This document shows positions 24,605 through 37,214 of a DNA stretch of 64,000 bases, piece after piece. Position 1 is the stretch's first letter, and each line of letters begins with the position of its first letter. Both the position numbers and the translations under genes were made by a program. The notes under the pieces were generated by a model. It did no database searches and had not been told where the DNA came from. It worked only from the letters and a program-made list of their open reading frames with translations. This DNA is from Emmonsiellopsis sp. PD_33. Lineage: Eukaryota; Ascomycota; Eurotiomycetes; Onygenales; Ajellomycetaceae. The stretch covers positions 43,542 to 107,541 of the forward strand of contig JANTQF010000104.1 of assembly GCA_032988165.1 (NCBI GenBank). Direction: 5' to 3'.

Positions 24605-25631
24605 TTAATTCAGCCAATCATAATTTTCTGCCCTAGGACTAGGAAATGTTTTGGCCAATCAGAGCCTGCTGTTCTGCCACAGTTGCTGTCCTTATCACCA
24701 CTGACATATATTTATTTTTTTTTCCTTATCACATTACTCAGTTTGCTTCCTCTATGTTTCCTTCATGTCTTCCTTAATTTCTTTTATTTTCTATGTATAG
24801 TCTGCTGCTACTCTATATTTATTTTTCTTACTATATCTACTTTCCTTTCTATACTTACTCATCTATATATATCTCACCCTGTGCCTTCTACTGCTAATTT
24901 TACCTGTCATATTTTCTTTCTCCTTACTCTCTATTTTCCTTGTGTCCCTTTCTTCTTCATTGCTCACACTGCTCACTTCAATCTTCATTGCCATTTATTG
25001 CTGGCTACCCTGCCTCTCCCTTCATCTATCATACAAGTACAACACCTTCTTCTTGTGATGGAACTGTGGATCTTATCATGTATAGGATTATTAGTATAAA
25101 GCCATGTACTTGCAGGCTGCCCTATCTATCTAGGGCATGCCCTTTCTTTATTGCCAACCTGCTATTCATTTCTCTGGGCCTTGCTTTTACTCAGTAGTTT
25201 ACACATTCTAGAGCCATGCTCTGCCCTCCTCTCATCTAGAAATCTCTCACCAATCCTATTTCAGCTTCCATCTCTATTTCTGGCCATGGGGGTCACTATT
25301 CTATAATTTCATAATTCAAGCTGTTGATGAACCATCCTGCCTGGGCCTCTACTTAAAAACACTAGTCATATTTATTGCAGCTCAGGAAGGGCTTTACTAT
25401 TACCAACTTGCCTATCCATCTCTGGCCTTACTTTCCTGCCTTGCAGCCTCAGTGTGGTTGCTTTCTTGCAAATAGATGACCTGATACACAGCATGTGGCC
25501 ACTCATCAGCTGACTTTGGGATGACATAGTCAGATTAATTTTGAGACAACATATTCAGAGCAGCTGCCCTAGCTGCAGAACTGAGCTGTTCTTTTATTTA
25601 CTGGGTTAGCAAATCAGGGGGAGAAGAGATA
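24605..25631 (+). other. 3' noncoding region and polypurine tract of element A copy 1
   Basis: About 1 kb separates the third frame from the 3' LTR. It starts with a module holding two CCAAT boxes (24606-24672) and then becomes strongly pyrimidine-rich. Frames here translate as hydrophobic runs simply because of the T/C bias. The last bases before the LTR, CAGGGGGAGAAGAGATA, are a good polypurine tract for plus-strand priming. Confidence 0.7.
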
Positions 25632-25950
25632 TATGGTGGGGATCTACTATCAGGTCAGATCAATTTTTTGCTGAGACTTTTCATCACCAAGCACAGCTAT
25701 GAAGATAGATATTTTCCTTTCATTGCAAGACTTCATCTATTTGTTTATGGATTTCTCATGCATGTGTATGCTTCTTTGAGATAGATTTTTTGTTTCTTTT
25801 GTGTGTTACCTTATCATTTCATTACTGTGTTGTTTTGTACTATAGATTGCCAATACATTCCTCTACTTCAACATTGATATCAATTCTTTTCTTGTGTTTA
25901 CTGCTGCCCTGTTCAGTGCCACCTGATGTGCACACTCCATCCCCACTTCA
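25632..25950 (+). repeat. 3' LTR of element A copy 1
   Basis: It is 319 bp, the same length as the 5' LTR. It begins TATGGTGGGG (TG changed to TA) and ends CCCCACTTCA, directly before LINE sequence. Confidence 0.92.
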
Positions 25951-26417
25951 ATAATAGATAACTTCTCTAGTTTAAAGTCCTTCAAAGCCCTATTAAAAGT
26001 CTAGCTTCTATTATTTTCTTTCAAAGATCTCTCATTATAAATATTGATCAGCTGTATAGGCTCTATCTGATCAAATTTATCAATAATATCTCCAACTAAG
26101 ATGTCAGAATCTGAGATTAAATTATATCTTAAATTTAATTGAAATCTAGATCTTTTCCTAGAGTATATTGCAACTCTAGGCCTAACATCAGTTTTTTCTG
26201 GAAGAAAGCAATAGTAGCTTGGATGGGAAATCAAAAACTGCTGCTCTTTATCAAAGTTTCCCTTCTAAATAAGGATGAAATCAATTTTCTCCTCAAAGGC
26301 TATATTTCAATAAGAATATAGGGATTTACTTGACCTCTCTATATTATTTTGAATAAAAGTAACCCTTGAAGAATCTTTTTTTGTCTTTTTTTGAGTGTTT
26401 TTTGATGTAATAAACAT
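25951..26417 (-). pseudogene. LINE ORF2, N-terminal endonuclease part, copy 2
   Basis: This is the start of ORF2 on the minus strand, from the ATG ending at 26417 to the element A insertion. It encodes the beginning of an APE-type endonuclease: a basic N-terminus, IDFILIQKGNFDKEQ (the metal-binding Glu position has Lys here; copy 3 keeps IQEGNF), then YYCFLPEKTDVRPRVAIY and a strand leading to IQLINIYNERS. The frame resumes at 14538. Spacing to ORF1 is about 40 bp. Confidence 0.85.
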
Positions 26418-26459
26418 GAGAAAGAAATAAGTAAAGTTATAGTAAAGATTTAACTCTAC

Positions 26460-27929
26460 TTAAAGCTCCATCTTATTATCATTAGTGATTTCAACAGCTA
26501 TTATCTCCTCTAATCTTTCCAAGGCTCTTCCATTTGACTTGGTGTGAGTCTTTGGAGAGTTCTGAGAAGCTGACTACTTCTTTTTTATAGGGGATCTATG
26601 ATTTGGGATCTTTTCAACCTGAGAATTCCTTCTTTTTCCATTTGAAGTAGTTAAAATCTCAGGCTCAGGGGTTCTTTCTCTATTCCTTTCTGTCCTATCT
26701 CTCTGTTTTGGAGCCAGAGAGCATTGTAGGGAGCTTGACAGATAACTTTCCTTACAATTACTATATTTAATAATAGTATGAGAACAAGTTTTCCCAATTA
26801 TAGGACAAAGTAAATAAGAATGCTCTCTGGTATTATAATTTTGAGTATAAATACCACAAGAAGTCATTCTCTTACAAGAGTTAGAGAAGTGTCCCCATCT
26901 TTAGCATTTTCTACACTGAGTACTAGCTTTTAGCTTTGATTTTGAGTCAATAAACTCATATGTTCTCAGCTTTAAGTCAGCTATTTTCAGAGAAGAGCTT
27001 TTTGCTTGTTCTGAAGTTATAGTAGTAATTATAACTATTCCAATTCTTCTTCTCTGTCTATCTTTATAGCTACTCAGCCAGATTGAATCTCTTTTCAATT
27101 GAATAGGGTTAAACTCTTCAATTTCTTGTCTCAAGAAGAACATATCCTCTTCACCTTTAAAGATATCAACTGGAATATCATGTAGAATCAGTTTACCCCA
27201 TTTTTCATCTCTATCTAAAGATATTGATGTTTGAAGCTTCTTCTTCAAAGTAGGCCTCTATTTGTTCTCATTTTGAAGAAGATAGTCAGCACTATAGTTA
27301 TTTAAAGTAGTTATAACTATAGAACCTCTCATATAGAAATTTAAAATAGTAGAAACTATCTTCAGAGTTTTTTCCTCTATCTGATCAGATGAAAAGCATT
27401 GATTCAGCTCATTTCTAAGTCCAAAAATAAACTTAGAATCAGAGAAAAGACTTAGAACCTTCCTATTTTCAGGCTTCAAAATAAGTCTATACCTTTTTGA
27501 TTGAAGAAGATTCTCTTTTCTTTTCTCTTCAAGCTTTGAAGGAGCATTTTGAGCAGTTTTACCAGCTATATAACTGGGTTTTTCAGTAGTTTTTTGCACA
27601 GGTTTTTGAGCACAGTTTGAGATAGATCCAGACACTGCCTGAGCATATGTCTAATTAGAATGAGAGGAGATTTGAGTCTGAGAAAAGAAGATGACTTTAA
27701 TTGACTTTATAGCCTCCACCTTAAACTTAAGAATTTCATCAAGTTACTTTGATATAGAAATTAAAAGGTCTCTAATTTTCCTGGATTCTTTCTGAAATAC
27801 TTGACTTTTCAGAAGACTGACAGCAGCTTGAAGATTCTTAATCTCTTGAGCTTGTTTTTGAAACTCATCTCTTTTCTTTTTCTTTAAAATCTCTATCTCA
27901 GGGACTTTTTGAACAGGTGTTTTTTCCAT
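26460..27929 (-). pseudogene. LINE ORF1 (gag-like, three zinc knuckles), copy 2
   Basis: This is a gag-like RNA-binding protein of a Tad1-type LINE. The frame runs from an ATG ending at 27929 to a TAA at 26460-26462. Features in order: a charged, probably coiled-coil N-terminus (MEKTPVQKVPEIEILKKKK); a conserved central block around 27258-27635; then a Cys/His array near 26760-26930. The array begins CRKC and RWGHFSNSC and has two further degraded CX2C-type knuckles (one Cys now Tyr). The tail is basic and rich in Lys, Arg and Ser. A few stops at former Gln/Trp codons interrupt it, but it is the best-preserved ORF1 in frame to the end. Confidence 0.85.
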
Positions 27930-29231
27930 GTTTCACTCAGATAACTAACTTGGTCAGAGTCTAGTTAAATGATAACTGATTTTACCCTTTAGTTCAGCAA
28001 CTAAACTAGATTTTTCAAGAGAATCTAGAAACTAAAAGTAGTTTTTAGAGATAAACCACTAAAATCTTCACAGACCCTTCAAGTGCTACAAAAGAGGAAA
28101 AAAAGCAGATTTTTGATTTCAAAGCTAAATAGCAAAGAAATGACAGTTTTTTGAAGCAAAGCTGCCAAAAAATACCCAGTTTTTTGAAGAGAAACTGCTC
28201 AAAACTAGCCAGGCTTTATTTATCTTCAAGAAATCCTCCCCATATAACAAGTATATAGCTCAAAAGTCTCAAAAACAGTGTAAAACCAGCAAATAAATAC
28301 AAAAAGAAGATAAGTATTTAACAGTAGCTCTCCAGCATGTAGGAAATATGAATGGGAAGAGCAGAAACAGTCCTGTTTTATTCACTTAAGAGTAAAACTC
28401 AGAAAAAAACCTCTATCTTTTATAGAAAATAATATTTCTCAAGGAAACTATTAAGTTCTCCTACTTATTATAGGCCCCACCTCATAATAAGATTATATCC
28501 TGAAATATTCAATAGCTTCTATAACTAACTGAGATCCTCCTCAGTCAAAATAGACCACTATATCCTACTAAATAGCTGTGAGTTTGCAGTAGAGAATCAA
28601 CTGGGCAAAACCCCAAGTAAGTATCACACTCTCTTTCACAAAAGATATATATATATATCTTTTGCCTGCAGGGACCAAGCTACTCCTCAGACAAAGAAAT
28701 TCCTTCTCTAATATCAAGTATAGGGGAAGTGAGAGTATTTCAAAGGAGGGAGGACATTTCAAAGGGGGGGACAATAAGGATTGATAGTAGCTTTCTTATT
28801 GGATAAGCTCTGTTTCAAAGGTGTGCCAGCCAAATTGGCTGGGGAAGGTTGGGAGAGAGGCTTGGCACAGTAGGAGAGGGAAAATCAAAATGATCAGAGT
28901 TTTCACAGGCAATTGAAACTATAATAACTCAACTAATTTGACTTGGAAATGCTTAGTGGTTCTTTCAAAAGAAAGAATAGGCTTTGATCTACCTGTTACT
29001 CAATTTATATGATGTTTGGACTGGTAGTTGTGATACTGTGGTGAAAAAGAGGAATAACCTCCCACTTTTTCAATGAAACCATGTTTTTGCACACCACACC
29101 CCTAATTCTGGTTCAAACCTCATCAAAATTAAATGACAAATAGATCTTGATGAGGGCTTTTGAATGAGCATATTTGCATTCAGAAATTCAAAGGGGAAGG
29201 CATGTTTAAAGAATTGTTGTGTATGTCTTGA
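27930..29231 (-). other. 5' UTR of LINE copy 2 with 5' extension
   Basis: This is about 1.3 kb of noncoding leader. It is shared with copy 1 up to about 29046 and with copy 3 as an inverted repeat up to about 29213. The final 18 bases before the target duplication match neither. Short frames in it are not coding. Confidence 0.7.
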
Positions 29232-29249
29232 ATGTTTTCCTTATTATTT
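29232..29249. repeat. Target-site duplication of LINE copy 2 (5' side)
   Basis: ATGTTTTCCTTATTATTT pairs with ACATTTTCCTTATTATTT at 10646-10663. Confidence 0.8.
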
Positions 29250-30796
29250 GATAGTTTTAAATGTACTATCATATTAGTTATTTACTAACTGAGGTCTTTC
29301 AGCTGTATTTATGTATCTATATCTAGTATTTGAAACATTCCTCAAAGAAGCTTTTCTTAAATTATTAATAATAATATTCATCTTAAATTATTTTCTTTAT
29401 AATCAGGGTAATGACTAGGTGCATCTGCAGGATTCTTTATCCCTGAATGATACTTAATGGTAAAGTTAAATATAAAGAGTATTTCTATTTATTATATCTG
29501 ATATCCTACTAACTTCATTGTTATTATGAATTACTATAGATTGATATGGTCAGATAAAATCATCACAGGGAAATATATATCATGCAGGTAGTAATATTAT
29601 TACTTGAATACTATAAGAATAATAAGAAGTTTTTGATGATACATACTATAATTATACTCTATTAGTAATAAGCCTTGCAAGTAATATGCAACTAGATACT
29701 ATTATCTATCATTCAGATCTAATTATGAGAGGATTACACCCAGTGTGAAATCTAATACATTTAGCTTCACTTAGAGTTTCTAATCCAGATTAAAGTGCAT
29801 AAGAATTAGAATTTTTATAAATATATTTTTTAGCTTTTAAAAAGCTTTCTGCACATCAGTATTGAGGAGGATCATCTTTTAGTTCTAGCCTTTTCATATT
29901 ATACTCTTTATGAGTGTAGATAAGGGCTGTACTTTTATTATAAATCTATCTATAAAATAGCAGTAAAAATTTATAAATCCTAGAAATATCTGAATGTTAC
30001 AGACACACTTGAGTTCCAGCTAGAAGAAAATAGTATTAATTTAACTCTATTTCATCTCAACACTATTCATACTGATTATAAAGCTGAGAAAATTAATATA
30101 ATTCACATGAAATATATATTTACTAAGTTTTACATATAATTTGTAGGTGTCTAGGCATTCCAGCATTATATGCACATATTTGTAGTACTCTTCCTCTAAG
30201 TTTAAGTAGATAATAATGTCATTCAGGTAGATAATACAGTAGATATCTAAGAGATTACTTAGAGTCTTATTAATATAGAATTGAAATATTACTGGTGCAT
30301 TTATGAGTCTAAAAAGAATTACTTGATATTTAAAATGACTATAATATATTTAGAAAGCTATTTTCCACTCATCATTTTTATATATATATAGTTAATAATA
30401 TGTATTATAGAGATCTAACTATAAGTAAATCTTTACACTAGCTAGTCTGTTAATCATTTTACTAATTAAGAAGAGAGGATATTAATTCTTTACATTAATA
30501 GTATTAAGCCTGCAGTTTCCATCTTTTTTCAGGATGAAAAATATTAGTGCATTTATAGGGCTTTTTAATAGGCATATTCATTCTTTTTCCAGACTAGATT
30601 CCAGGTATTTATGCAGCACCTCTAGTTCTTTAACAGAGAGATTATAGATTGATTGATAGGGAGGTTCTTTTTCAGATATTAAATCAATTAAATGATTATA
30701 TTATGCATGTTCTGGGAGTAATCCTGCTCCAGCTTCTGAGAAAATATCTTTATATTTATAGTAGACTTCTGATATCATTAGCTTGGATTCTTCAAA
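29250..30796 (-). mobile_element. Old chromovirus C, 5' segment (RT and RNase H)
   Basis: This is the middle part of the chromovirus whose integrase and chromodomain lie at 8930-10645; LINE copy 2 separates the two. On its upstream side it is cut by LINE copy 3 at about 30797, where the two LINEs face each other head to head. Confidence 0.82.
29370..30790 (-). pseudogene. Reverse transcriptase and RNase H of chromovirus C
   Basis: Minus-strand translation gives a textbook Ty3/gypsy polymerase: YKDIFSEAGAGLLPEHA ahead of the RT, PPYQSIYNLSVKELEVL, FFILKKDGNCRLNTI, a finger/palm region, and the catalytic box at 30218-30229 reading YLND instead of YLDD. RNase H follows and ends in the diagnostic KYHSGIKNPADAPSHYPDY, which corresponds to the usual end-of-RNase-H signature of fungal chromoviruses. 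The lost Asp and more than ten stops show it is inactive. Heavy C-to-T and G-to-A drift has turned many Arg, Pro and Ala codons into others. Confidence 0.85.
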
Positions 30797-32085
30797 TATG
30801 CCTTTCTCTTTAAAATTCTGAATGCAAATACCCTCATTCAAAAGCCCTCATCAAGATCTATTTGCCATTCAATTTTAGTGAGATTTGAACTAGAATTGAG
30901 GGTGTGGTGTACAAAAATGTGGTTTCATCAACAAAGTAGGAGATTATCCCTCTTTTTCATCACAGCACCACAGCTACCAGTCCAAACATCATATAAATTG
31001 AGTAACAGGTAGATTAAAGCTTATTCTTTCTTTTGAAAGAACTGCTGAGCATTTCTCAGCCAAATTGATGAAGTTATTGCAGTTTCAATTGCCTATGAAA
31101 ACTCTGATCATTTTGATTTTTCTCTCCTGCTGTGCCAAGCCTCTCTCCTGACCTTCCCCAGCCAATTTGGCTGGCACACCTTCAAAACAGAGCTTATCTA
31201 ATAAGAAAGCTACTATCAATTCTTATCATCCTTCCCTTTGAAATGCTCTCCCCCTCCTTCAAAAATGCTCTCCCCTCTCTATACTTGATATTAGAGAAGG
31301 AATTTCTTTGTCTGAGGAGTAGCTTGGTCCCTGCAAGCAAAAGATATATAAAAATATATTCTTATATATATATATCTGGTGATAGAGAGTGTGATACTTA
31401 CTTGGGGTATTTCCCAGTTGATTCTCTTTGCAAACTCAGAGCTATTTAGTAGGATATAATGGTCTATTTTGACTGAGGAGGATCTCAGTTAGTTATAGAA
31501 GCTATTGAATATTTTGGGACATAATCTTATTGTGAGGTGGGACCTATAATAAGCAGAAGAGCTTAATAGTTTCCTTGGGAAATATTATTTTCTACAAAAG
31601 ATAGAGGTTTTTTCCTGGGTTTTACTTTTAAGTGAATAAAACAGGACTGTTTCTGCTCTTCCCATTCATATTTCCTACATGCTAGAGAGCTACTGTTAAA
31701 TACTTATCTTCTTTTTGTATTTACCTGCTGATTTTACACTGTTTTTGAGACTTTTGAGCTATATACTTGTTATATGGGGAGGATTTCTTGAAGATAAATA
31801 AAGCCTGGCTAGTTTTGAGTAGTTTCTCTTCAAAAAACTGGGTATTTTTTGGCAGCTTTTCTTCAAAAAACTGTCATTTCTTTACTACTTACCTTTGAAA
31901 TCAAAAATCTCCTTTCTCCCCTTTTGTAGCACTTGAAGGGTTTATGAAGATTTCAGTGGTTTATCTCTAAAAACTACTTTTAATTTCTAGATTCTCTTGA
32001 AAAATCTAGTTTAGTTACTAAACTAAAGGGTAAAATTAGTTATCATTCAACTAGACTCTGACCAAGTTAGTTATCTGAGTGAAAC

Positions 32086-33562
32086 ATGGAAAAAACACCT
32101 ATTCAAAAAGTCCCTGAGATAGAGATTTTAAAGAAAAAGAAAAGAGATGAGTTTCAAAAACAAGCTCAAGAGATTAAGAACCTTCAAGCAGCTGCTACTC
32201 TTCTGAAAAGTTAAGTATTTCAGGAAGAATCTAGGGAGATTAGAGATCTTTTAATTCTCATATTAAAGTAGCTTGATGAAATCCTTAAGTTTAAGGTGGA
32301 GGCTATAAAGTCAATTAAAGTCATCTCCTTTTCTCAGACTCAAATCTCCTCTGATTCTAATTAGACATATGCTCAGGCAGTGTCTGGATCTGTCTCAAAC
32401 TGTGCTCAAAAACCTGTGCAAAAAACTACTGAAAAACCCAGTTATATAGCTGGTAAAACTGCTCAAAATGCTCCTTCAAAGCTTGAAGAGAAAAGAAAAG
32501 AGAATCTTCTTCAATCAAAAAAGTATAGACTTATTTTGAAGCCTGAAAATAGGGAGGTTCTAAGTCTTTTCTCTAATTCTAAGTTTATTTTTGGACTTAG
32601 AAATGAGCTGAATCAATGCTTTTCATCTGATCAGATAGAGGAAAAAACTCTGAAGATAGTTTCTACTATTTTAAATTTCTATATGAGAGGTTCTATAGTT
32701 ATAACTACTTTAAATGACTATAGTACTGACTATCTTCTTCAAAATGAGAACAAATAGAGGCCTACTTTGAAGAAGAAGCTTTAAACATCAATATCTTTAA
32801 ATAGAGATGAAAAATGGGGTAAACTGATTCTACATGATATTCTAGTTGATATCTTTAAAGGTGAAGAGGATATGTTCTTCTTGAGACAAGAAATTGAAGA
32901 GTTTAACCCAATTCAATTGAAAAGGGATCTAATCTGGCTGAGTAGCTATAAAGACAGACAGAGAAGAAGAATTGGAATAGTTATAATTACTACTATAACT
33001 TCAGAACAAGTAAAAATCTCTTCTCTGAAAATAGCTAGCTTAAAGCTGAGGACATATGAGTTTATTGACTCAAAATCAAAGCTAAAGACTAATACTTAGT
33101 GTAGAAAATATCAGAGATGGGGGCATTTCTCTAACTCTTATAAAAGAATGACTTCCTGTGGTATTTATGCTCAAAATCATAATACTAGAGAGCATTCTTA
33201 TTTACTCTGTCCTATAATAGGAAAAACTTGTTCTCATACTACTATTAAATATAGTAATTATAAGGAAAGTCATCTCTCAAGCTCCCTACAATGCTCTCTA
33301 GCTCCAAAACAGAGAGATAGGACAGAAAGAAATAGAGAAAAAACCCCTGAGCCTAAGATTTCAACTACTTCAAGTGGAAAAAGGAGAAACTCTCAGGTTG
33401 AAAAGACCCCAAGTTATAGATGATAGATCCTCTATGAAAAAGAAGCAATCAGCTCCTCAGAACTCTCCAAAGACTTCTACCAAGTCAAATGGGAGAGTCT
33501 TGGAAAGATTAGAGGAGATGATAGCTGTTGAAATCACTAATAGTGATGAGATGGAACTTTAG
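32086..33562 (+). pseudogene. LINE ORF1 (gag-like), copy 3
   Basis: This is the same gag-like protein as 26460-27929. It opens at the ATG at 32086 and shows the charged N-terminus, the central block LILKPENREVLSLFSNSKF, and the zinc-knuckle region around 33097-33300 in which CRKY has replaced the CRKC of copy 2. Relative to copy 2 there is a 7-bp insertion near 33415-33427 (GATAGAT repeated), which shifts the frame so that the basic C-terminus (33374-33562) is read in another frame. About six in-frame stops are present as well. Confidence 0.85.
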
Positions 33563-33607
33563 GTAGAGTTAAATCTTTATTATAACTTTACTTTAAGTTT
33601 CTTTCTT

Positions 33608-34112
33608 ATGTTTATTACACCAAAAAATACTCAAAAAAAGACAAAAAAAGATTCTTCAAAGGTTACTTTTATTCAAAATAATATAGGGAGATCAAGTAAA
33701 CCCCTATATTCTTATTTAAATATAGTTTTTGAGGAGAAAATTGATTTCATTCTTATTCAGGAGGGGAACTTTGATAAAGAGCAGTAGTTTTTAATTTCCC
33801 ATTCAAGCTACTATTACTTTCTTCCAGAAAAAACTGATGTCAGGCCTAGAGTTGCAATATACTCTAGGAAAAGATCTAGATTTCAATTAAATCTAAGATA
33901 TGATTTAATCTCAGATCTTGATATCTTAATTGAAGACATTATTGATAAATTTGATCAGATAGAGTCTATACAGCTGATTAATATTTATAATGAGAGATCT
34001 TTAGAAGAAAATAATAGAAGCTAGACTTTTAATAGAGCTTTAAAGGACTTTAAACTAGAGAAGTTATCTATTATTAGTGGGGATTTTAATGCACATTACT
34101 TCTGGTAGGAAG
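33608..34112 (+). pseudogene. LINE ORF2 start (endonuclease), copy 3
   Basis: The ATG at 33608 opens ORF2 about 45 bp after ORF1. The APE-type endonuclease motifs are IDFILIQEGNFDKEQ with its metal-binding Glu, the RPRVAIYSRKRSRF strand, and GDFNAHYFW. Two stops (former Gln and Trp codons) interrupt it. Element A copy 2 cuts it at 34116; the frame resumes at 51078. Confidence 0.85.
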
Positions 34113-34116
34113 ATAG

Positions 34117-34434
34117 TGTGGTGGGGATCCACTATTGGATTGGATCAATTTTTCACTGAGGTTTTTGCTACCAAGTGCAGCCATGAAGATGGATATTTCC
34201 TTTTTTTTGCAAGACCTCATCTGTTCATTCATGGGTTTCTCATGCATGTATATGCTTCTTTGAGATAGATCTTTTGTTTCTTTTGTGTGTTACCTTATCA
34301 TTCTATTACTATGTTGTTTTGTACTATAGATTGCCAATACATTCCTCTACTTTAACATTAATATCAATTCTTTTCTTGTGTTTGCTGCTGCCCTGTTCAG
34401 TGCTATCTGACACACACACCTTATCCCCACTTCA
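34117..34434 (+). repeat. 5' LTR of element A copy 2
   Basis: It is 318 bp, begins TGTGGTGGGGATCCAC and ends CCCCACTTCA. It is followed by TTGGTGTGCATGATTG at the primer-binding position. Confidence 0.9.
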
Positions 34435-37214
34435 TTGGTGTGCATGATTGAAATTATGAATGGATGAATAGATAGCAGTATTAATACAGATAATTATACT
34501 AAGTTTCTTTCTCCTTTTTTCTTTTCTTTTGTTGAGCACACTGCTCAACACAATTCTCTTATTTCAGTTTGTGATAGGCCCATTTGGTTGGAGCAGGCTC
34601 ACAACTTTGCAGCTACACTAATAGTAATACCATCAGAAGAAAACTTTGAAAAATGGACTCACTAAACTATTGAAATCATCAAGTCATTCCTCAACAAATG
34701 CAGACTCTAGTGAGAAGAAAAATCTACAGTAGATCTTATAATTCCTTCTCTTTCTTGAGTCTCTAAATCTTTACTCATAGAAGGATATAGATATTATCAC
34801 TATCATCAATCTATTTCTTATTTATAAATATAAACTACTTATCTACTCATTTCTCCATCAATATATACCTTCTAAGTACACTCAGTCAGATTCTATCATT
34901 CATCATTAAACTCAATCAGGAAAAGCACTAGCTCTACCACCAAAAATCAAAATCAACAGTGAGAAGATATTTAGCTCTACTAATTCCTCATTAGGCCTGC
35001 CTACATCTAGCAGTGCCTTGCCTCCTAAAAGTAGAATGATTTATTAGTAACTTATCATGCCTATACTAGTTCCTAGATCCCTTGAAGCTCCCTCTTTTGA
35101 TGGGAAAGATGTTACTCAGTTTGTCAACCAGTTCAATACCATGCTAAAGCTGCACCATGTTCCTGAGAATGAAGTCTTAGCAGTGCTGTACAACTATTAT
35201 TCTATGAAACTACAGAGTTATGTGAATTAATTGGTGAAGAACCTGCAAATCTAAATTAAAGTCAAAGCAAGGTTGATGTCAGAGTTCTAGTAGGATGATA
35301 CTTATTAGTAAATGTACAATCAGATCTATCTGAATGCCCTGTCTAGTTTCAAATAATCTTTCAATTAAGATATTCTTACTTTCTATTATCAATTCTACAC
35401 CATCACTGAGCTACTGATCAGTTAGAATGAGATTCAGGAATCTCTTGCCTATTAGTTATTCTTATAAGATTTGCCTGATAGGGTTCATAAGAAGGCTTTT
35501 CACAAGGCTAGGTTTGACCAAAATAACTCATCTGAGTGAAAAATTTCAAAGGTTTGTGAAGCTACAGTAGAATCTTAGGAAGTTAAAGAAAAGATAGTCT
35601 AAATGATCACATCTGACCTAGGTTCTTATATGATGCTGCTTACTCAGCTGCTTCCTACTCAGCCTATCTTCAATCTATCTACCTTGACTGTGTTAAGACC
35701 TCAAGTGGCCTCTTCTGCACTACCTGCTTCTTCTGATTCAGCTCTAAGGAATTCAAATGACAGCTTGCTTGAGTCTCTCATCAATTAGATGAATGTATTA
35801 TTACTGGCTATCACTGAGTTTCACCAGCAGGGGAATATGTAACAGCCAGCTATGATGCTATACATTCTCATCAACTAAGAATCTATTAATTCTACTTGAG
35901 ATCTTGTGAATATTTCCTATTATAAGATGCAGTGTGGCCCTAATGGTCCATATTAATCTAAATCTAAAAGCATGTCATAATATGATTATTCTTCTTGTGC
36001 TTGTTAGGGTTGCAGCAACTTATCTCATATGCTCTCTTAGTGCCTTCAGATTGGCAAGCTAATCAATTAAGGAAAGATCTATTAAAATAGAATGAGTAAA
36101 TACTTTAATAGATATATGATACAACACAGCTCAAAGATCAATGTGAATTAATATGAACCACATATCATCATCATTAAGTATACTCTTAAGTAAAGATCCA
36201 CATCTTTCATCATCCTATTAGTAGTAAAACTCTATAATAATGGCAGCATTCTTGTTTCCTCTGATGGTAGTTCATTACTAGTAGTTAATTTTATTAGCAT
36301 ATATAATGTTGGATTTAAGAGCAGTGTGGAAGAGGATAACTCAGATAGTGAGATGAAAGAGGTTGCTAGCATAATAGCTGCTTAGACTGCTATTAGAAAT
36401 AGTAAGAGTAAAGGGTCAGCTGCTGATAAGAATTAATCTACACTCTCTAGCTAGATTGAAAAGGAGAAAGCCCTACCTTCCATCTATTCTTGAAGGGTCA
36501 GTCACTATTCAGATGGCTCCTAAAAATTAGTTTTATTTACTGAGAACATCATCTTATCTTCACTCAATCTCAATGAATTACAGACCCTTTTTGACAGCTA
36601 ACTACAGGAAGAAACATCAACTCAGCTGATCAATGAAGCTATATCTGATGCTGAAATGACTAAAGTATCTAAGATTCAAAAGAAAATCATCCTTTATCAT
36701 CTTAGAAAATCTAAAGGTCTCAAGCTCTCTATTAAAATGAAGAATAAAGAGAATCATACTACTACAATCTAGACTATCTTTGAGAAAATCATGTGTCAAG
36801 AGATCACAGGAATTTAGCTTAAGAATATTATAGCCTACTCTACTTAATTATAGCAGATATTCTTCCAGAATCTTTCAGCTGAAGTTCAGTAATATATAAT
36901 TGAGGAGAAATCTATTAGAGTCTTCTTTGTTCAGCTCTTCTATTATATCTCAGAATATAATCCTCAGTGGAACCTGATGTCCATTGGCCATATCAAGTTT
37001 TCTATTAGTATTAGAAAAAGTTAAATCAAAGTTATATTCAACAGTAGGATAGAGATCAACTGCATGATGAAGAACACTACCTTGAGTCTCAATCTAATCA
37101 TTCAGAAAGATACTTTCAAGCTAATTTTTAATGCTAGTGATCAGTATAGTAGTATTATTAAAATCTATAAGAATGTCTTAGTTCATATTAAATTTATATT
37201 TATACCTCAAACCT

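Larger units (their letters stand above)
14543..25950 (+). mobile_element. Ty3/gypsy element A, copy 1 (complete, 11,408 bp)
   Basis: This is a complete LTR retrotransposon on the plus strand inserted into the endonuclease region of LINE copy 2. Order: 319-bp LTR, primer-binding site, gag-protease, pol (RT, RNase H, integrase), a third frame with a dioxygenase-like domain, about 1 kb of pyrimidine-rich noncoding DNA, polypurine tract, 319-bp LTR. ATAA is duplicated at 14539-14542 and 25951-25954 (the neighbouring A would allow 5 bp). The LTRs carry TG...CA ends, though the 3' LTR begins TA. Decay is intermediate between copy 3 (least) and copy 2 (most). Confidence 0.92.
10664..29231 (-). mobile_element. 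Tad1-like LINE copy 2, complete but split by element A copy 1
   Basis: This is a non-LTR retrotransposon on the minus strand. Its 5' end lies at about 29231 and its 3' TAA tail at 10664-10696. After removal of element A (14543-25950) it is about 7.2 kb: 5' UTR, ORF1 with zinc knuckles, and ORF2 with endonuclease, reverse transcriptase and RNase H. An 18-bp target duplication flanks it, and it sits in chromovirus C. The LINE sequence on the two sides of element A joins perfectly in the endonuclease region (compare uninterrupted copy 3 at 34060-34100). About 185 bp at the 5' end (29046-29231) are missing from copy 1. Confidence 0.88.

Noticed and set aside
24683..25099. A hydrophobic 138-codon plus-strand frame, with a similar one at 49820-50227, looking like a membrane protein
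   Set aside because: The region is a pyrimidine-rich noncoding stretch, which always translates to Leu, Phe, Ser and Ile. The N-terminal parts do not align well between copies and no start is shared.
29250..30796. Idea that the segment between the two LINEs is an intact host gene
   Set aside because: Minus-strand translation shows RT and RNase H of a chromovirus with a YLND box and many stops.
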